DNA from: Streptomyces liangshanensis
GTDB lineage: Bacteria; Actinomycetota; Actinomycetes; Streptomycetales; Streptomycetaceae
NCBI RefSeq assembly: GCF_011694815.1
Contig: NZ_CP050177.1
Location: forward strand, 3,975,001 to 4,039,000
Direction of reading: 5' to 3'
Length of the DNA stretch: 64,000 nucleotides
The notes beneath the pieces are model-generated. The model saw nothing but the letters and a program-made list of their open reading frames with translations, did not search any database and was not told the origin of the DNA. The position numbers were made by a program, and so were the translations under genes. Position 1 is the first letter of the stretch. Each line of letters starts with the position of its first letter. Positions 27,128 to 35,938 of this stretch are shown in pieces.

Positions 27128-27583
27128 TCAGATACTCAGCTTGAATCCGACATGGGACGCGGTGAAGCCGAGGCGCTCGTAGAAGCGGTGGGCGTCGGTG
27201 CGGGTGGTGTCGGAGGTGAGTTGGACGAGTTGGCAGCCCTGGCGGCGGGATTCGTCGACGGCCCATTCGATGAAGCGGGTGCCGAGGCCGCTGCCGCGTT
27301 CGTCGGCGTGGACGCGGACTCCCTCGATGATCGAGCGGGTGGCGCCGCGCCGGGAGAGGCCGGGGACGATCGTGAGCTGGAGGGTGCCGACGACGCGTCC
27401 GTCGCGTACGGCGACGACGGCGTGCTGGTTTGGGTCCTGGATGAGCCGGTCGAGGGCCTCGGTGTACGGGGTGAGGTCGTCGGGGGATTCGCGCCGGGCG
27501 CCGAGGGGGTCGTCGGCGAGGAGCGCCACGATGGCGGGGAGGTCGTCGTGGCCGGCGGGGCGTATCTCCAGGTCGTCGCTCAT
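27128..27583 (-). CDS. GNAT family N-acetyltransferase
   Basis: 151 residues from ATG 27583. Acetyl-CoA-binding motif A: GVRVHADERGSGLGTRFIEWAVDESRR (R/Q-x-x-G-x-G/A), and HRFYERLGF near the C-terminus. Substrate unknown. It starts 32 bp downstream of the marR stop, so the two form a likely operon in which the MarR protein controls the enzyme. Confidence 0.88.
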   Translation of the reverse strand: MSDDLEIRPAGHDDLPAIVALLADDPLGARRESPDDLTPYTEALDRLIQDPNQHAVVAVRDGRVVGTLQLTIVPGLSRRGATRSIIEGVRVHADERGSGLGTRFIEWAVDESRRQGCQLVQLTSDTTRTDAHRFYERLGFTASHVGFKLSI

Positions 27584-27615
27584 GATCCGCAGCCTACGCG
27601 GGGGCGTGGGGTGTG

Positions 27616-28074
27616 CTACGCGGGGATGCGGAGGTCTTCGAGGGTTTGGACGAGGGGGGCGAGTTCGGGGTTCTTGACGGCTTCGTCGAGGGCTTCGCGC
27701 AGGGCGGTGTCGTTGGTGGGGCGGGCGCGGGTGACGAGGGCGAGGCCGGTTTCGGTGACGTCGGTGTAGATGCCGCGGCGGTCGGTGTCGCAGAGGTAGC
27801 GGCGGAGGAGGCCGCGGTCCTCTAGGCGGGTGACGAGGCGGGTGGTGGCGCTCTGGCTGAGGACGACGGCGTCGGCGACCTGTTTCATCTGGAGGTGGCC
27901 GCCGGGTCCGTCGTGCTGGCGGCTGAGGACGTCGAGGAGGGAGTACTCGCGGACGCTGAGGTCGTGCGCGGACTGGAGGGCGCGTTCGATGTGGGCCTCG
28001 ATCTTCCCGTGGAGGAGGGAGAGGGCCACCCAGCCTTGGGCGAGCGCGGTGAGGGCGGGGTCCGTGGCTGTCAT
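27616..28074 (-). CDS. MarR family transcriptional regulator
   Basis: 152 residues; ATG 28074 with GGAGGACAG upstream. Winged helix-turn-helix at about 60-110 (MKQVADAVVLSQSATTRLVTRLEDRGLLRR, then the wing CDTDRRGIYTDVT). Such dimers usually repress their own promoter and respond to small phenolic or oxidant ligands. Operon with the GNAT gene downstream. No clear palindrome seen upstream. Confidence 0.9.
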   Translation of the reverse strand: MTATDPALTALAQGWVALSLLHGKIEAHIERALQSAHDLSVREYSLLDVLSRQHDGPGGHLQMKQVADAVVLSQSATTRLVTRLEDRGLLRRYLCDTDRRGIYTDVTETGLALVTRARPTNDTALREALDEAVKNPELAPLVQTLEDLRIPA

Positions 28075-28162
28075 GCGGCTGTCCTCCGTCGTCGGTTCTC
28101 GCCTGTCCTGTGCCCAGGATAGGGGACCGGCGCAATATTCCGCGTCTGCAACTACTTTCTGG

Positions 28163-29035
28163 TCAGCCCATGGCCAGGTTCAGCGGGGCGTAGCGGCGGG
28201 TCGGGTCGCCGGGCAGGTCGGGGATGCCGCGGGTCATGGTGCTGGTGGTGGAGACGAGTTCGACGCCGCTGTGCTTGAGCCGGTCCAGGAGGTCGGTGTG
28301 GCGGGCGTCGATGTCGAGGCGGACGGGCCGGTCGGTCCCGGTAGCGAGCGCGTGGATCAGGGTGTGGGCGGTGTCGGTGTCGTGGGCGATGAGGGGGGCG
28401 ATGACGTCGCAGGTGGTGGAGGGCCAGATGCCGGCGTATCCGGTGATGGTGGTGCCGGTCTCGGTGATCAGGAGGCGGTCGGTGAAGGAGGGGAGCCGGG
28501 CGAGGAGGTGGGTGCGGTCGATGCCGAACACCTCGTTGTCGAGCCGTACGAGGCCGGGGAGGTCGTCGGCGGTCGCGGGCCGGACGGTGGTGTTGCCGTT
28601 GGCGGGTGCGGGGCGGTCGTGGTCCGGGGGGTTGAAGTGTCCGCGGACGGTGTGGGTGTCGCCCACCGCGGTGAAGCCGAGTTGTTCGTAGAGGGGGCGG
28701 CCCTGGGCGGTGGCGTAGAGGGCGAAGGGGGTGTCCCCGGCTTCGTGCATCGCGTGGGTCAGGAGCCGGCGGCCGAGGCCTTGGCGGCCGAACCGTCCGG
28801 CGACGACCATCATGCCGAAGGTGCTGAGTGCGGGGCCGTACGAGGTGGTCACGCACATGGCGGCGAGGCCTTTGCCGTCCGGTGCGTCGATGCCGTGACC
28901 GGTGCCGGCTGCCAGGAGGAGACCCCATTTGTGTTCTTCGCGTGCCCAGCCGCGTTCCTCGGCGAGGTCGGCGCAGACGGTGAGGTCGGCGAGGGTCAGG
29001 CGGCGGATCGGCAGGGCGGCGTGCGGTGTCGGCAT
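28163..29035 (-). CDS. Tandem GNAT-fold acetyltransferase (two GNAT domains)
   Basis: 290 residues from ATG 29035. First GNAT half at 1-145: MMVVAGRFGRQGLGRRLLTHAM is a good acetyl-CoA motif, with PLYEQLGFTAVG after it. Second half at 150-290 (TVRPATADDLPGLVRLDNEVFG...YAGIWPS) lacks a clear acetyl-CoA loop and is probably structural, as in several two-domain GNAT proteins. No ribosome site precedes the ATG, but the upstream gene ends only 5 bp away, so translation is probably coupled. Confidence 0.85.
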   Translation of the reverse strand: MPTPHAALPIRRLTLADLTVCADLAEERGWAREEHKWGLLLAAGTGHGIDAPDGKGLAAMCVTTSYGPALSTFGMMVVAGRFGRQGLGRRLLTHAMHEAGDTPFALYATAQGRPLYEQLGFTAVGDTHTVRGHFNPPDHDRPAPANGNTTVRPATADDLPGLVRLDNEVFGIDRTHLLARLPSFTDRLLITETGTTITGYAGIWPSTTCDVIAPLIAHDTDTAHTLIHALATGTDRPVRLDIDARHTDLLDRLKHSGVELVSTTSTMTRGIPDLPGDPTRRYAPLNLAMG

Positions 29036-29040
29036 GGGAG

Positions 29041-29577
29041 TCAGCGTGTCCGAGCGGGTGATCGTCCGTCCACCGCTTTGTGGGAACTGCCCAGGTTCCG
29101 CAGGCGTCGGCCGCGCCGGGTGAGGCCCCAGGGTTTGAGGACGGAGAGGGCTGTCATGAAGAAGTAGGCGGAGCTGGCGACGGAGGGGGCGGCGACCAGG
29201 CTGATGTCGGGGGTTCCGGCGTCCGCGGCGGCGTTGATGGTGGGGCGCAGCGCGAAGGTGGTGGCGGTGAGGGTGACGAGGGTGAGCCAGAACTTGATCC
29301 AGATCCAGCGGTGCCTGGCCAGGCCCCAGGGGGTGCCGAGGGAGAGGATCACGCCGGTGAGGAGGGCGGCGAGGGCGAGGGGGAGGATCAGTGGGTCGAT
29401 GAGGATCTTCATGGCCCGGTAGGCGGCCCGGGTGGTGTCGGGGTCGGCGGTGGTGTAGGCGGCGATGCCGAGGGTGAGCAGTCCCAGGGTGAGTCCGAGC
29501 CAACTGACGGAGGTCGCGACGTGCGCGAGGAGCAGCGCGCGGCGGGCGGGGCGCCTTAGTGGTTTCACGTGAAACAC
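29041..29577 (-). CDS. DUF2269-like integral membrane protein
   Basis: 178 residues from GTG 29577. The start codon lies in a parS site, giving the N-terminus MFHVKPLRRPARRA. Four hydrophobic helices (about 14-40, 58-85, 92-112 and 125-150). Ends TRRGRRLRNLG plus a basic tail. No catalytic motif. Five bases separate it from the double GNAT gene. The only other in-frame Met is at residue 56, so the parS-overlapping start seems real. Function unknown. Confidence 0.7.
   Translation of the reverse strand: MFHVKPLRRPARRALLLAHVATSVSWLGLTLGLLTLGIAAYTTADPDTTRAAYRAMKILIDPLILPLALAALLTGVILSLGTPWGLARHRWIWIKFWLTLVTLTATTFALRPTINAAADAGTPDISLVAAPSVASSAYFFMTALSVLKPWGLTRRGRRLRNLGSSHKAVDGRSPARTR
29561..29576. 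other. parS: parS site 5
   Basis: GGTTTCACGTGAAACA: 15 of 16; 14-bp core intact. Occupies codons 1-6 of the DUF2269-like gene. Confidence 0.9.
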
Positions 29578-29716
29578 GGTGCCTCGCGCGGGCGCGGTGG
29601 GCGTCTGACGGCGGGAGTATCCGTATGTACTGGCTTCGGCGTACAGGGCGGTGGCGCGCTGTTCGTGAAGTGTGGGTGCGTATGCGGAGCATTGTTCGCG
29701 GTGGCCGGTGTCGGCC

Positions 29717-29882
29717 TTTTCGGAGCCGGTCGATCAGGCGGGCATTTCGAATCCGGTGGCGAAGGTGAAGATCGCGGACCGGCTGTGTGCAGAGTTCGGG
29801 GTGGGACTGGACGGCTGTGTTGTCCAGGGTGATTCGATGTCGGACGCGGAGATCTTCGCGGCGGTGCCGGTGGCGGCGACCT
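29717..29882 (+). pseudogene. Remnant of a HAD phosphatase gene
   Basis: In the frame starting at 29672, the peptide FSEPVDQAGISNPVAKVKIADR, then GVGLDGCVVQGDSMSDAEIFAAVPVA, matches the third HAD motif region (K ... GDSMSD) of phosphoserine-phosphatase-like proteins. Motifs I (DxDxT) and II are absent upstream, and the sequence after TCAG loses similarity. Most likely a short relic of a once complete gene. Confidence 0.6.
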
Positions 29883-30235
29883 GCGCGGGGCGTATGAACT
29901 GGTGCGCCGGGAACGGTAATACGCTGGACCGTGGTGTCGCGAGTTCCGCGGCCGGACGGCGGCGAATGGGCACGGGAGCGATGCAGCATAACGGGAAAGC
30001 CGGTGTGGATGCCCGGACTTCGCGCTCTTTGTCCCGGGTGGTGACCCGGCCTGCCATGCTGCGGCGACGAGGACTGCGGGCAATGTCACATTCCTTCGCC
30101 TCCTGCTCCGGCCGGGGGTGGCACGGGGGCTAACGTGGGCTGCCAACAGTCCCAGCCAAGCGGGGAATTGCTCGCGCTTTCCGGGCCAGCGGAAGTGCGC
30201 AGACCGACCGAAAGATGTTCGAGGCGAGGCACACC
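29883..30235. other. Intergenic region upstream of the flavohemoprotein gene
   Basis: 353 bp. No ORF with family similarity or ribosome site. A ribosome site-like GAGGCGAGG (30223-30231) belongs to the downstream gene. I see no clear operator, for example no NsrR-like dyad. Base composition near 29900-30050 is a little less GC-rich than the neighbours. Confidence 0.4.
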
Positions 30236-32560
30236 ATGGACGCTCCGACCACTACGTCGGCCGACAAAGGCCCTTCCGGAGACGGCGGGGGGAGCGGCTG
30301 GTTCACTCCCCGACGGGTGCCCAGCAGTGAGGGCACGCCGGACGCGGAGGCGGACGACGCCGCGGATTCCGTACCCCGGGACCGAATACCGGGTGCGGGC
30401 CGGTCTTTGGCGGCCATCCGCCTCGTGGGGTCGGGGGCCGACCGTGCGGGGTCGTCCCGGCGTGACGGCCCGGGGGCGCCGGGGGCTTCGGCGCCGGGGG
30501 CTTCCGGGCCTGCGTCGGGCGGGGTCTCCGATGCCTTCCGGCCGCGCAACAAGGGTGTGCGGGCCGGTGCGAGGCCGGCTTCCGGGGAGGCCGTGGTCGC
30601 GGCGGTACGGGCTGCCACGCCGGGGCCCGGGCCGGTAGCGCCGGGGGCCGGGCCCGCGGAGCCCGTACCGGCCGAGGGCGGGTCCGGGACGTCCCCGGCC
30701 GGGGCGTCCCGGGCGGTGCTGCCGTCGGCCGTACTGCCGGAGGAGGTCCCCGCCCCCGCGGAGGCGCCGGTACGTCACTCCGCGGCGGGCGCCGGTACGC
30801 CGCGGGAGCGCCCCTCCGCCGAGCTTCCGGGCTTGGCGCGGCCCGAACGTGGGCTCCCGCTTCCCGTGGAACCCGACCTGCCGCAGCACGCACGCGCCGA
30901 GGCCCCCGAGCGGGCAACGGCACCGGCCCCGGCGCCCGTGTCGGGCGCGCTGCCTCCCGAGGTGCCCGCTCCGGCCGCCGAACCGGCCGCCGGGCACCCC
31001 CAGGCCGCCTCGGCTCCCGTATCCGCGGCCCAGCCTCCGGCCGCCGCGCCGCCGCCGGCCCAGAGCCACAGCCCGGCTACAGCGCCCCCCGCCCCGGGCC
31101 CCGGGCCGTCCGCCGTTCCTCCCGCCGCCGGCACCCCGGGCGCCGAACTGCCCGCCGCCGTCGCCCCGGCGCCGGCCGCCGAGCCGTCCCCCGCCGCCGC
31201 GCCGCCTGCCGCGGACGCGCCGAGCGCGTCCGCCTCCGGGGACCGACGCCGTGAATCCCCCGCGCCTGCCGCGGATCCGTCCCTCGGGGCCTCCGCCCCA
31301 GCCGCGGATGTGCCCCGCGAGGCCTCCACGCCCGCTGCGGATGCGCGCAGTGAGGCCCCCGTGCCCGCTGCGGATGCCCCCAGCGAGGCCCCGGCGCCCG
31401 CCGCGTCCGCCGCCCCCGTCGAGGATCCGAACGCGTCACCCGACGCGATCCTCATCCGCCGGACCCTGGGCGAGATCGCACCTGTCGCCGATCAGGTGAC
31501 CTCGTACTTCTACGCCCTGCTCTTCGTGCGCCACCCCGATCTGCGCAACCTGTTCCCGGTCGCCATGGACGCCCAGCGCGACCGGCTCCTCAAGGCGCTG
31601 CTGACGGCGGCCGAGCACATGGACTCGCCGGCCGTCCTCACCGACTACCTGCGCCAGTTGGGCCGGGGCCACCGCAAGTACGGGACGCAGGCGACGCATT
31701 ACCCGGCGGTCGGCGAGGCCCTCATCGGCGCGCTCACGCGGTACGCCACGAACACGTGGGACGAGGAGACCGAGGGCGCCTGGGTCAGGACGTACACGAC
31801 GATCTCGCAGATCATGATCGACGCGGCGGCGGAGAACGAGCGGCACGCGCCCGCCTGGTGGCAGGCAGAGGTGGTCTCGCACGAGCTGCGGACGTCCGAC
31901 ATCGCGGTGGTCACGGTCCGGCCGGACCAGCCGTACCCGTTCCTGGCGGGGCAGTACACGAGCCTGGAGACGCCGTGGTGGCCCCGGGTGTGGCGGCACT
32001 ACTCGTTCGCCTCCGCACCGCGTCCGGACGGTCTGCTGGCGTTCCACGTGAAGGCGGTCCCGGCGGGATGGGTGTCCAACGCGCTGGTGCACCGGGCGGC
32101 TCCGGGCGATGTCCTGCGGCTCGGGCCGCCGGCGGGGTCGATGACGGTCGACCACAGCACGGACAACGGTCTGCTCTGCCTGGGCGGCGGGACCGGGATA
32201 GCGCCGATCAAGGCGCTGGTCGAGGATGTGGCCGAGCGGGGGCACCGGCGGCCGGTGGAGGTGTTCTACGGGGCGCGTCACGACCAGGACCTGTACGACA
32301 TCGACACGATGCTGCGGCTCCAGCGGGTGCATCCGTGGCTGTCGGTGCGTCCGGTGGTCTCCGAGGGGCCGAGTCTGGGGTTGACGGGCCGGCTTCCTGA
32401 GGCGGTGCGTGACTCGGGGCCGTGGCACGAGTACGACGGGTATCTGTCGGGGCCGCCCGGGATGATCCGCAGCGGGGTGGACGCGCTGCGGGGGGTCGGT
32501 ATCCCCTTCGAGCGGATCCGTCACGACTCGCTGGAGGAGCTGGTGGCGGCCGCCACCTGA
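30236..32560 (+). CDS. Flavohemoprotein-type globin with long Ala/Pro-rich N-terminus
   Basis: 774 residues from ATG 30236 (GAGGCGAGG upstream; ATG 30215 possible). Residues 1-~395 are low complexity, with repeats such as APAADAPSEAP. A globin domain follows (~402-530): LIRRTLGEIAPVADQVTSYFYALLFVRHPDLRNLFP, with the proximal His likely in GRGHRKYG. The reductase module (~545-770) has a FAD motif WRHYSFASAP and NAD motif GGGTGIAPIKALV, SGPPGMIRSGVDAL. Flavohemoproteins detoxify nitric oxide with NAD(P)H and O2. The N-terminal extension is several times larger than anything in E. coli Hmp (~396 residues). Confidence 0.9.
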   Translation: MDAPTTTSADKGPSGDGGGSGWFTPRRVPSSEGTPDAEADDAADSVPRDRIPGAGRSLAAIRLVGSGADRAGSSRRDGPGAPGASAPGASGPASGGVSDAFRPRNKGVRAGARPASGEAVVAAVRAATPGPGPVAPGAGPAEPVPAEGGSGTSPAGASRAVLPSAVLPEEVPAPAEAPVRHSAAGAGTPRERPSAELPGLARPERGLPLPVEPDLPQHARAEAPERATAPAPAPVSGALPPEVPAPAAEPAAGHPQAASAPVSAAQPPAAAPPPAQSHSPATAPPAPGPGPSAVPPAAGTPGAELPAAVAPAPAAEPSPAAAPPAADAPSASASGDRRRESPAPAADPSLGASAPAADVPREASTPAADARSEAPVPAADAPSEAPAPAASAAPVEDPNASPDAILIRRTLGEIAPVADQVTSYFYALLFVRHPDLRNLFPVAMDAQRDRLLKALLTAAEHMDSPAVLTDYLRQLGRGHRKYGTQATHYPAVGEALIGALTRYATNTWDEETEGAWVRTYTTISQIMIDAAAENERHAPAWWQAEVVSHELRTSDIAVVTVRPDQPYPFLAGQYTSLETPWWPRVWRHYSFASAPRPDGLLAFHVKAVPAGWVSNALVHRAAPGDVLRLGPPAGSMTVDHSTDNGLLCLGGGTGIAPIKALVEDVAERGHRRPVEVFYGARHDQDLYDIDTMLRLQRVHPWLSVRPVVSEGPSLGLTGRLPEAVRDSGPWHEYDGYLSGPPGMIRSGVDALRGVGIPFERIRHDSLEELVAAAT

Positions 32561-32577
32561 CAGGCTGGCGCGGGCGT

Positions 32578-33057
32578 TCAGCCGAGGTCGGGGGCGTGCA
32601 TCGCGCGCACGCCCTCGATGTTGCCGTCCAGGTAGTGCCGCAGGGACAGCGGTACGAGGTGGACGGCGGCGATGCCGACGCGGCTGAACGGGACCCGGAC
32701 GATCTCGTACTCTCCGCACGGCTCGTCGATCTCGGGCCCGTGCCGGCGGGTGGGGTCCATCGACGCGAGGCGGCAGACGAAGAAGTGCTGCACCTTGACG
32801 CCGGTGACGCCGCCGTCGGCGATGTGTTCCACGGTGTCGACGAAGCAGGGGACGATGTCGACGATCTTGGCGCCGAGTTCTTCGTCGACCTCGCGGTGCA
32901 GGGCCTCGACGACGGTGCTGTCGGTCGTTTCGACGCCCCCACCTGGGGTGATCCAGTACGGGTCCATCCCTGGCTTGGTGCGTTTGATGAGGATGAGGTC
33001 GTCGCCGTCGAGCAGGATGGCGCGTGAGGTGCGCTTGACCACGGGCCGTTGGGTCAT
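32578..33057 (-). CDS. Nudix hydrolase
   Basis: 159 residues from ATG 33057. Nudix box region GGGVETTDSTVVEALHREVD followed by EELGA; the REVDEELG core is intact, while the usual Glu eight residues before the Arg is Ser. Hydrolyses a nucleoside diphosphate-linked substrate that cannot be deduced. Ends 17 bp from the convergent flavohemoprotein gene and 52 bp after lysR on the same strand. Confidence 0.9.
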   Translation of the reverse strand: MTQRPVVKRTSRAILLDGDDLILIKRTKPGMDPYWITPGGGVETTDSTVVEALHREVDEELGAKIVDIVPCFVDTVEHIADGGVTGVKVQHFFVCRLASMDPTRRHGPEIDEPCGEYEIVRVPFSRVGIAAVHLVPLSLRHYLDGNIEGVRAMHAPDLG

Positions 33058-33109
33058 GGGAAGAGGTTCGCCCGGGATCCCGCTTCCGAAACGCGCGGCG
33101 GCTCTCAGG

Positions 33110-34003
33110 TCACCAGTCCACCGCCGCGCGCAGCAGCCACTCGTGTGCCCGCGCGACCCGGGGCAGGGTGAGGGTGCCGGCGCGTACGGCGAGGAAGTAG
33201 GTCCGCAGCGGGGGTACGGGCGGGTCGAGCAGGGCGACGACTTCGCCTCGTTCGAGGGCGTTCTCGCAGAGGTAGCGGGGCAGGACGGCCAGTCCGGCGC
33301 CGGCGGCGGCGCATTCGAGGACGGCGCGCAGGTCGGGGGCGATGACGGCCGCGGCGGCCGCGGGGCGGGAGTCGAAGACGGCCGCCCAGTAGCGGGAGAC
33401 GAGCGGCAGGGACTCGTGGACCTCGACGACGGGGAGCCGGCTGAGGACGACGTGGCCTTCGCGCAGGACGGAGTGGCCGAGGCGGGCGGCCCAGCGGGGG
33501 GAGGCGACGAGGACGTGTTCCTCGTCGCAGAGCGGAGTCGCGAGGAGGAGTCCGCCGCGCGGGCGGGCGGTGGTGATGGCCAGATCATGATGTCCGGCGG
33601 CGAGCCCTTCGAGGTTCTCCTCGGCGTTGGCGAAGAACGAGATGCGCAGGGAGAGGCCCTGGGCGATGAGCGGGGTGAGGGCGGGCAGGGCACGCTGGGC
33701 GGTGAACTCGGGGGGCCCGGCGAGGTGGAGGGTCCGTACGCCGGAATCCTCGGCGAGTCCGGTCTCGGCGATCTCGACGAGGGCGTCGAGGTGGGGCGCG
33801 GCCCGGTGGGCGAGTTCGTCGCCGATGGTGGTGGGGGTGACGCCGCGGGCCTGGCGCAGGAAGAGGGGGCGGCCCAGTTGGCGTTCGAGGGTGCGTATCT
33901 GGCCGGTGACGGCGGGCTGGGAGAGGCCGAGGAGGGCGGCGGCGCGGGTGAAGGAGCCGGCGCGGTGGACGGTGACGAAGGTGCGCAGCAGGGCCAGGTC
34001 CAT
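33110..34003 (-). CDS. LysR family transcriptional regulator
   Basis: 297 residues, standard length. Winged HTH: MDLALLRTFVTVHRAGSFTRAAALLGLSQPAVTGQIRTLE. Effector-binding domain from ~90 (LHLAGPPEFTAQRALPALTPLI...). No divergent target is adjacent; upstream (34004-34242) is a terminator and then the PLP-lyase operon on the same strand. Regulated genes unknown; the Nudix gene downstream could be co-transcribed. Confidence 0.93.
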   Translation of the reverse strand: MDLALLRTFVTVHRAGSFTRAAALLGLSQPAVTGQIRTLERQLGRPLFLRQARGVTPTTIGDELAHRAAPHLDALVEIAETGLAEDSGVRTLHLAGPPEFTAQRALPALTPLIAQGLSLRISFFANAEENLEGLAAGHHDLAITTARPRGGLLLATPLCDEEHVLVASPRWAARLGHSVLREGHVVLSRLPVVEVHESLPLVSRYWAAVFDSRPAAAAAVIAPDLRAVLECAAAGAGLAVLPRYLCENALERGEVVALLDPPVPPLRTYFLAVRAGTLTLPRVARAHEWLLRAAVDW

Positions 34004-34162
34004 GTCCGGTACTCCCGTCTCGGCCCCGTTCGTCCCTGGTCCTGTCTTCGTGAACCGGTCCCACTATAAATATGTCGATAGGCGGCTGTCGCTACTGTGA
34101 TTGGACACTGACGCAGAGTCAACTAGCCTTGTGCGCGTGGTTCTTCGCGCGTGGAACCCGGG

Positions 34163-34197
34163 ACGGTCCGAGCCACGAGGGGGGAGGCTCGGACCGT
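34163..34197 (-). terminator. Terminator of the holin-like/ptpA/lyase operon
   Basis: Perfect 12-bp arms ACGGTCCGAGCC / GGCTCGGACCGT with an 11-base loop, 46 bp downstream of the lyase stop at 34243. Confidence 0.85.
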
Positions 34198-34242
34198 TCG
34201 ACGTCCGGGCGGCGGGGTGCCGCGCGGCCGGGGTACGGCGGG

Positions 34243-35436
34243 TCAGCGGACCGCTTCGTCCAGGGCGCGCAGGACGTCGGCGAGGAGGTCCTCGGGGTCC
34301 TCGGCCCCGACGGAGAAGCGGACGAAGCCCTCGGGTACGGCGTCGCCGCCCCAGCGGCCGCGCCGCTCTGCGGTGGACCGTACGCCGCCGAAGCTGGTGG
34401 CGTCGTCGACGAGCCGCAGCGCGTCGAGGAAGCGTTCGGCGTGGTCCCGGTCGGGCAGGACGAACGAGACGACGGAACCGTACCGGCGCATCTGGCCGGA
34501 GGCGACGGCGTGCGAGGGGTCGCCGGGCAGTCCGGGGTAGCGCAGTCCGGCGATCCCGGGGTGGGTGCTGAGGGTCTCGGCGAGGGTGAGGGCGGTGGCG
34601 CACTGCCGGTCGACCCGCAGGTGGAGGGTGGCGAGCGAGCGGTGGGCGAGCCAGGCCTCCATGGGGCCGGGGATCGCCCCGACGACCTTGCGCCAGCGCC
34701 GTACGCCCGCCGCGAGTTCCGGGTTGGCGGTGGTCACGTGGCCGAGCAGGATGTCGCCGTGGCCGGTCATGCCCTTGGTGTCGCTGGCGACGGAGAAGTC
34801 GGCGCCCAGTTCGAGGGGGCGCTGTCCGAGCGGGGTGGCGAGGGTGTTGTCGACGGCGACGAGGGCGCCGGCGGCGTGGGCCTCCTTGACGAGCCGGCGG
34901 ATGTCGCAGACGTCGAGCCCGGGGTTGGAGGGCGTCTCGATCCACAGGAGGCGGGCTCCGGCGAGGACGCCGAGCTGGGCGTCGCCGCCGGTGGGGGCGG
35001 CCCGTACCTCGATGCCGTACGCCTCCAGGCGTTCGCGCAGCAGCGGCAGGGCCTGGTAGCCGTCGTCGGGCAGGACGACGGCGTCGCCGGCCCGCAGCTG
35101 GGAGAAGATCACCGAGGAGATCGCGGCCATCCCGGAGGCGAAGACCAGGGTTTCGACGGTCTGTCCGGGGGCTTCGAGTTCGCCGATGGCGCGTTCGAGG
35201 TGGGTCCAGGTCGGGTTCTCGTCGCGGCCGTAGGTGTAGGGGCCGACCGGTTCGCCGGGGAGGTGGAAGTGGGCGGCGAAGACCGGTCCCGGCAGGGTCG
35301 GTTCGTACTTGACGGGGTCGGGCAGCCCGGCCCGTACGGCGCGGGTGCCCTCGCCGACCGTGCCACCGCCGGCCGTCGTGCCCACCGTGCGGCCGTCCGC
35401 CGTCGTGCCCCCCGTGGTGCTGTCCTTGCCGGTCAT
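34243..35436 (-). CDS. Cystathionine gamma-lyase/synthase family PLP enzyme
   Basis: 397 residues from ATG 35436. The ATG overlaps the ptpA stop (ATGA), so translation is coupled. The first ~28 residues are Thr/Gly low complexity. Fold type I Cys/Met metabolism enzyme: YTYGRDENPTWTHLERAIGELE, VFASGMAAISSV, LLWIETPSNPGLDVCDI, VAVDNTLATP, PLP lysine in SDTKGMTGHGD, and SFGGVRSTAERR. It likely cleaves or forms cystathionine-like thioethers; side-chain specificity is not readable. The KGMTGHGD motif differs from the common KYLGGHSD, perhaps indicating a subgroup. Confidence 0.88.
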   Translation of the reverse strand: MTGKDSTTGGTTADGRTVGTTAGGGTVGEGTRAVRAGLPDPVKYEPTLPGPVFAAHFHLPGEPVGPYTYGRDENPTWTHLERAIGELEAPGQTVETLVFASGMAAISSVIFSQLRAGDAVVLPDDGYQALPLLRERLEAYGIEVRAAPTGGDAQLGVLAGARLLWIETPSNPGLDVCDIRRLVKEAHAAGALVAVDNTLATPLGQRPLELGADFSVASDTKGMTGHGDILLGHVTTANPELAAGVRRWRKVVGAIPGPMEAWLAHRSLATLHLRVDRQCATALTLAETLSTHPGIAGLRYPGLPGDPSHAVASGQMRRYGSVVSFVLPDRDHAERFLDALRLVDDATSFGGVRSTAERRGRWGGDAVPEGFVRFSVGAEDPEDLLADVLRALDEAVR

Positions 35437-35933
35437 GCCGCCTCCTCGATTGCTGTGCGTACGGTGATGAGCAGGCCCTCGCTCGCGGCTTCGACCATCT
35501 CCAGGCATTCCTCGAAGCCCGCCCGGTCCCCGTAGTACGGGTCGGGCACGTCGAGATCGCCGGTCGATGGTACGGCGGGGTCGTACGAGCGCAGCAGCCG
35601 GACCTTCGCGGCGTCCGCGGGGGTGGGTGCCAGGCTCCGCAGGTCACGGAGGTGTCCGGTGTCCAGGGCGACGACCAGGTCGAGGTGGGCGAACCAGGAC
35701 GCCTGGAACTGCCGGGCGGTGTGGTCGCTGTCGTATCCGTGGGCTTCGAGGACGGCGGCGGCGCGCGGGTCGGCTCCGTCGCCCTCGTGCCAGCCGCCGG
35801 TGCCGGCGCTGTCGACCTGGACGAGGGTGTCCAGTCCCGCTTCGGTGAGGCGGGCGCGGAAGACGGATTCGGCGACGGGTGAGCGGCAGATGTTCCCGGT
35901 GCAGACGAAGCACACGCGGTAGGGGGACGTCAT
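35433..35933 (-). CDS. ptpA: Low-molecular-weight protein tyrosine phosphatase
   Basis: 166 residues. Active-site loop CTGNICRS (C-x5-R-S) at residues 10-17 and the DPYYGD general-acid motif near 131. Known: PtpA of Streptomyces is a cytoplasmic tyrosine phosphatase whose overexpression affects antibiotic production. Coupled downstream to the PLP lyase (ATGA overlap) and preceded by the holin-like gene 5 bp away. Position next to this lyase fits the Streptomyces ptpA locus as I remember it. Confidence 0.93.
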   Translation of the reverse strand: MTSPYRVCFVCTGNICRSPVAESVFRARLTEAGLDTLVQVDSAGTGGWHEGDGADPRAAAVLEAHGYDSDHTARQFQASWFAHLDLVVALDTGHLRDLRSLAPTPADAAKVRLLRSYDPAVPSTGDLDVPDPYYGDRAGFEECLEMVEAASEGLLITVRTAIEEAA

Positions 35934-35938
35934 CGGGG

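Noticed and set aside
32042..32053. CACGTG-centred sequence resembling parS
   Set aside because: TTCCACGTGAAGG has several mismatches in the arms; not a ParB site.
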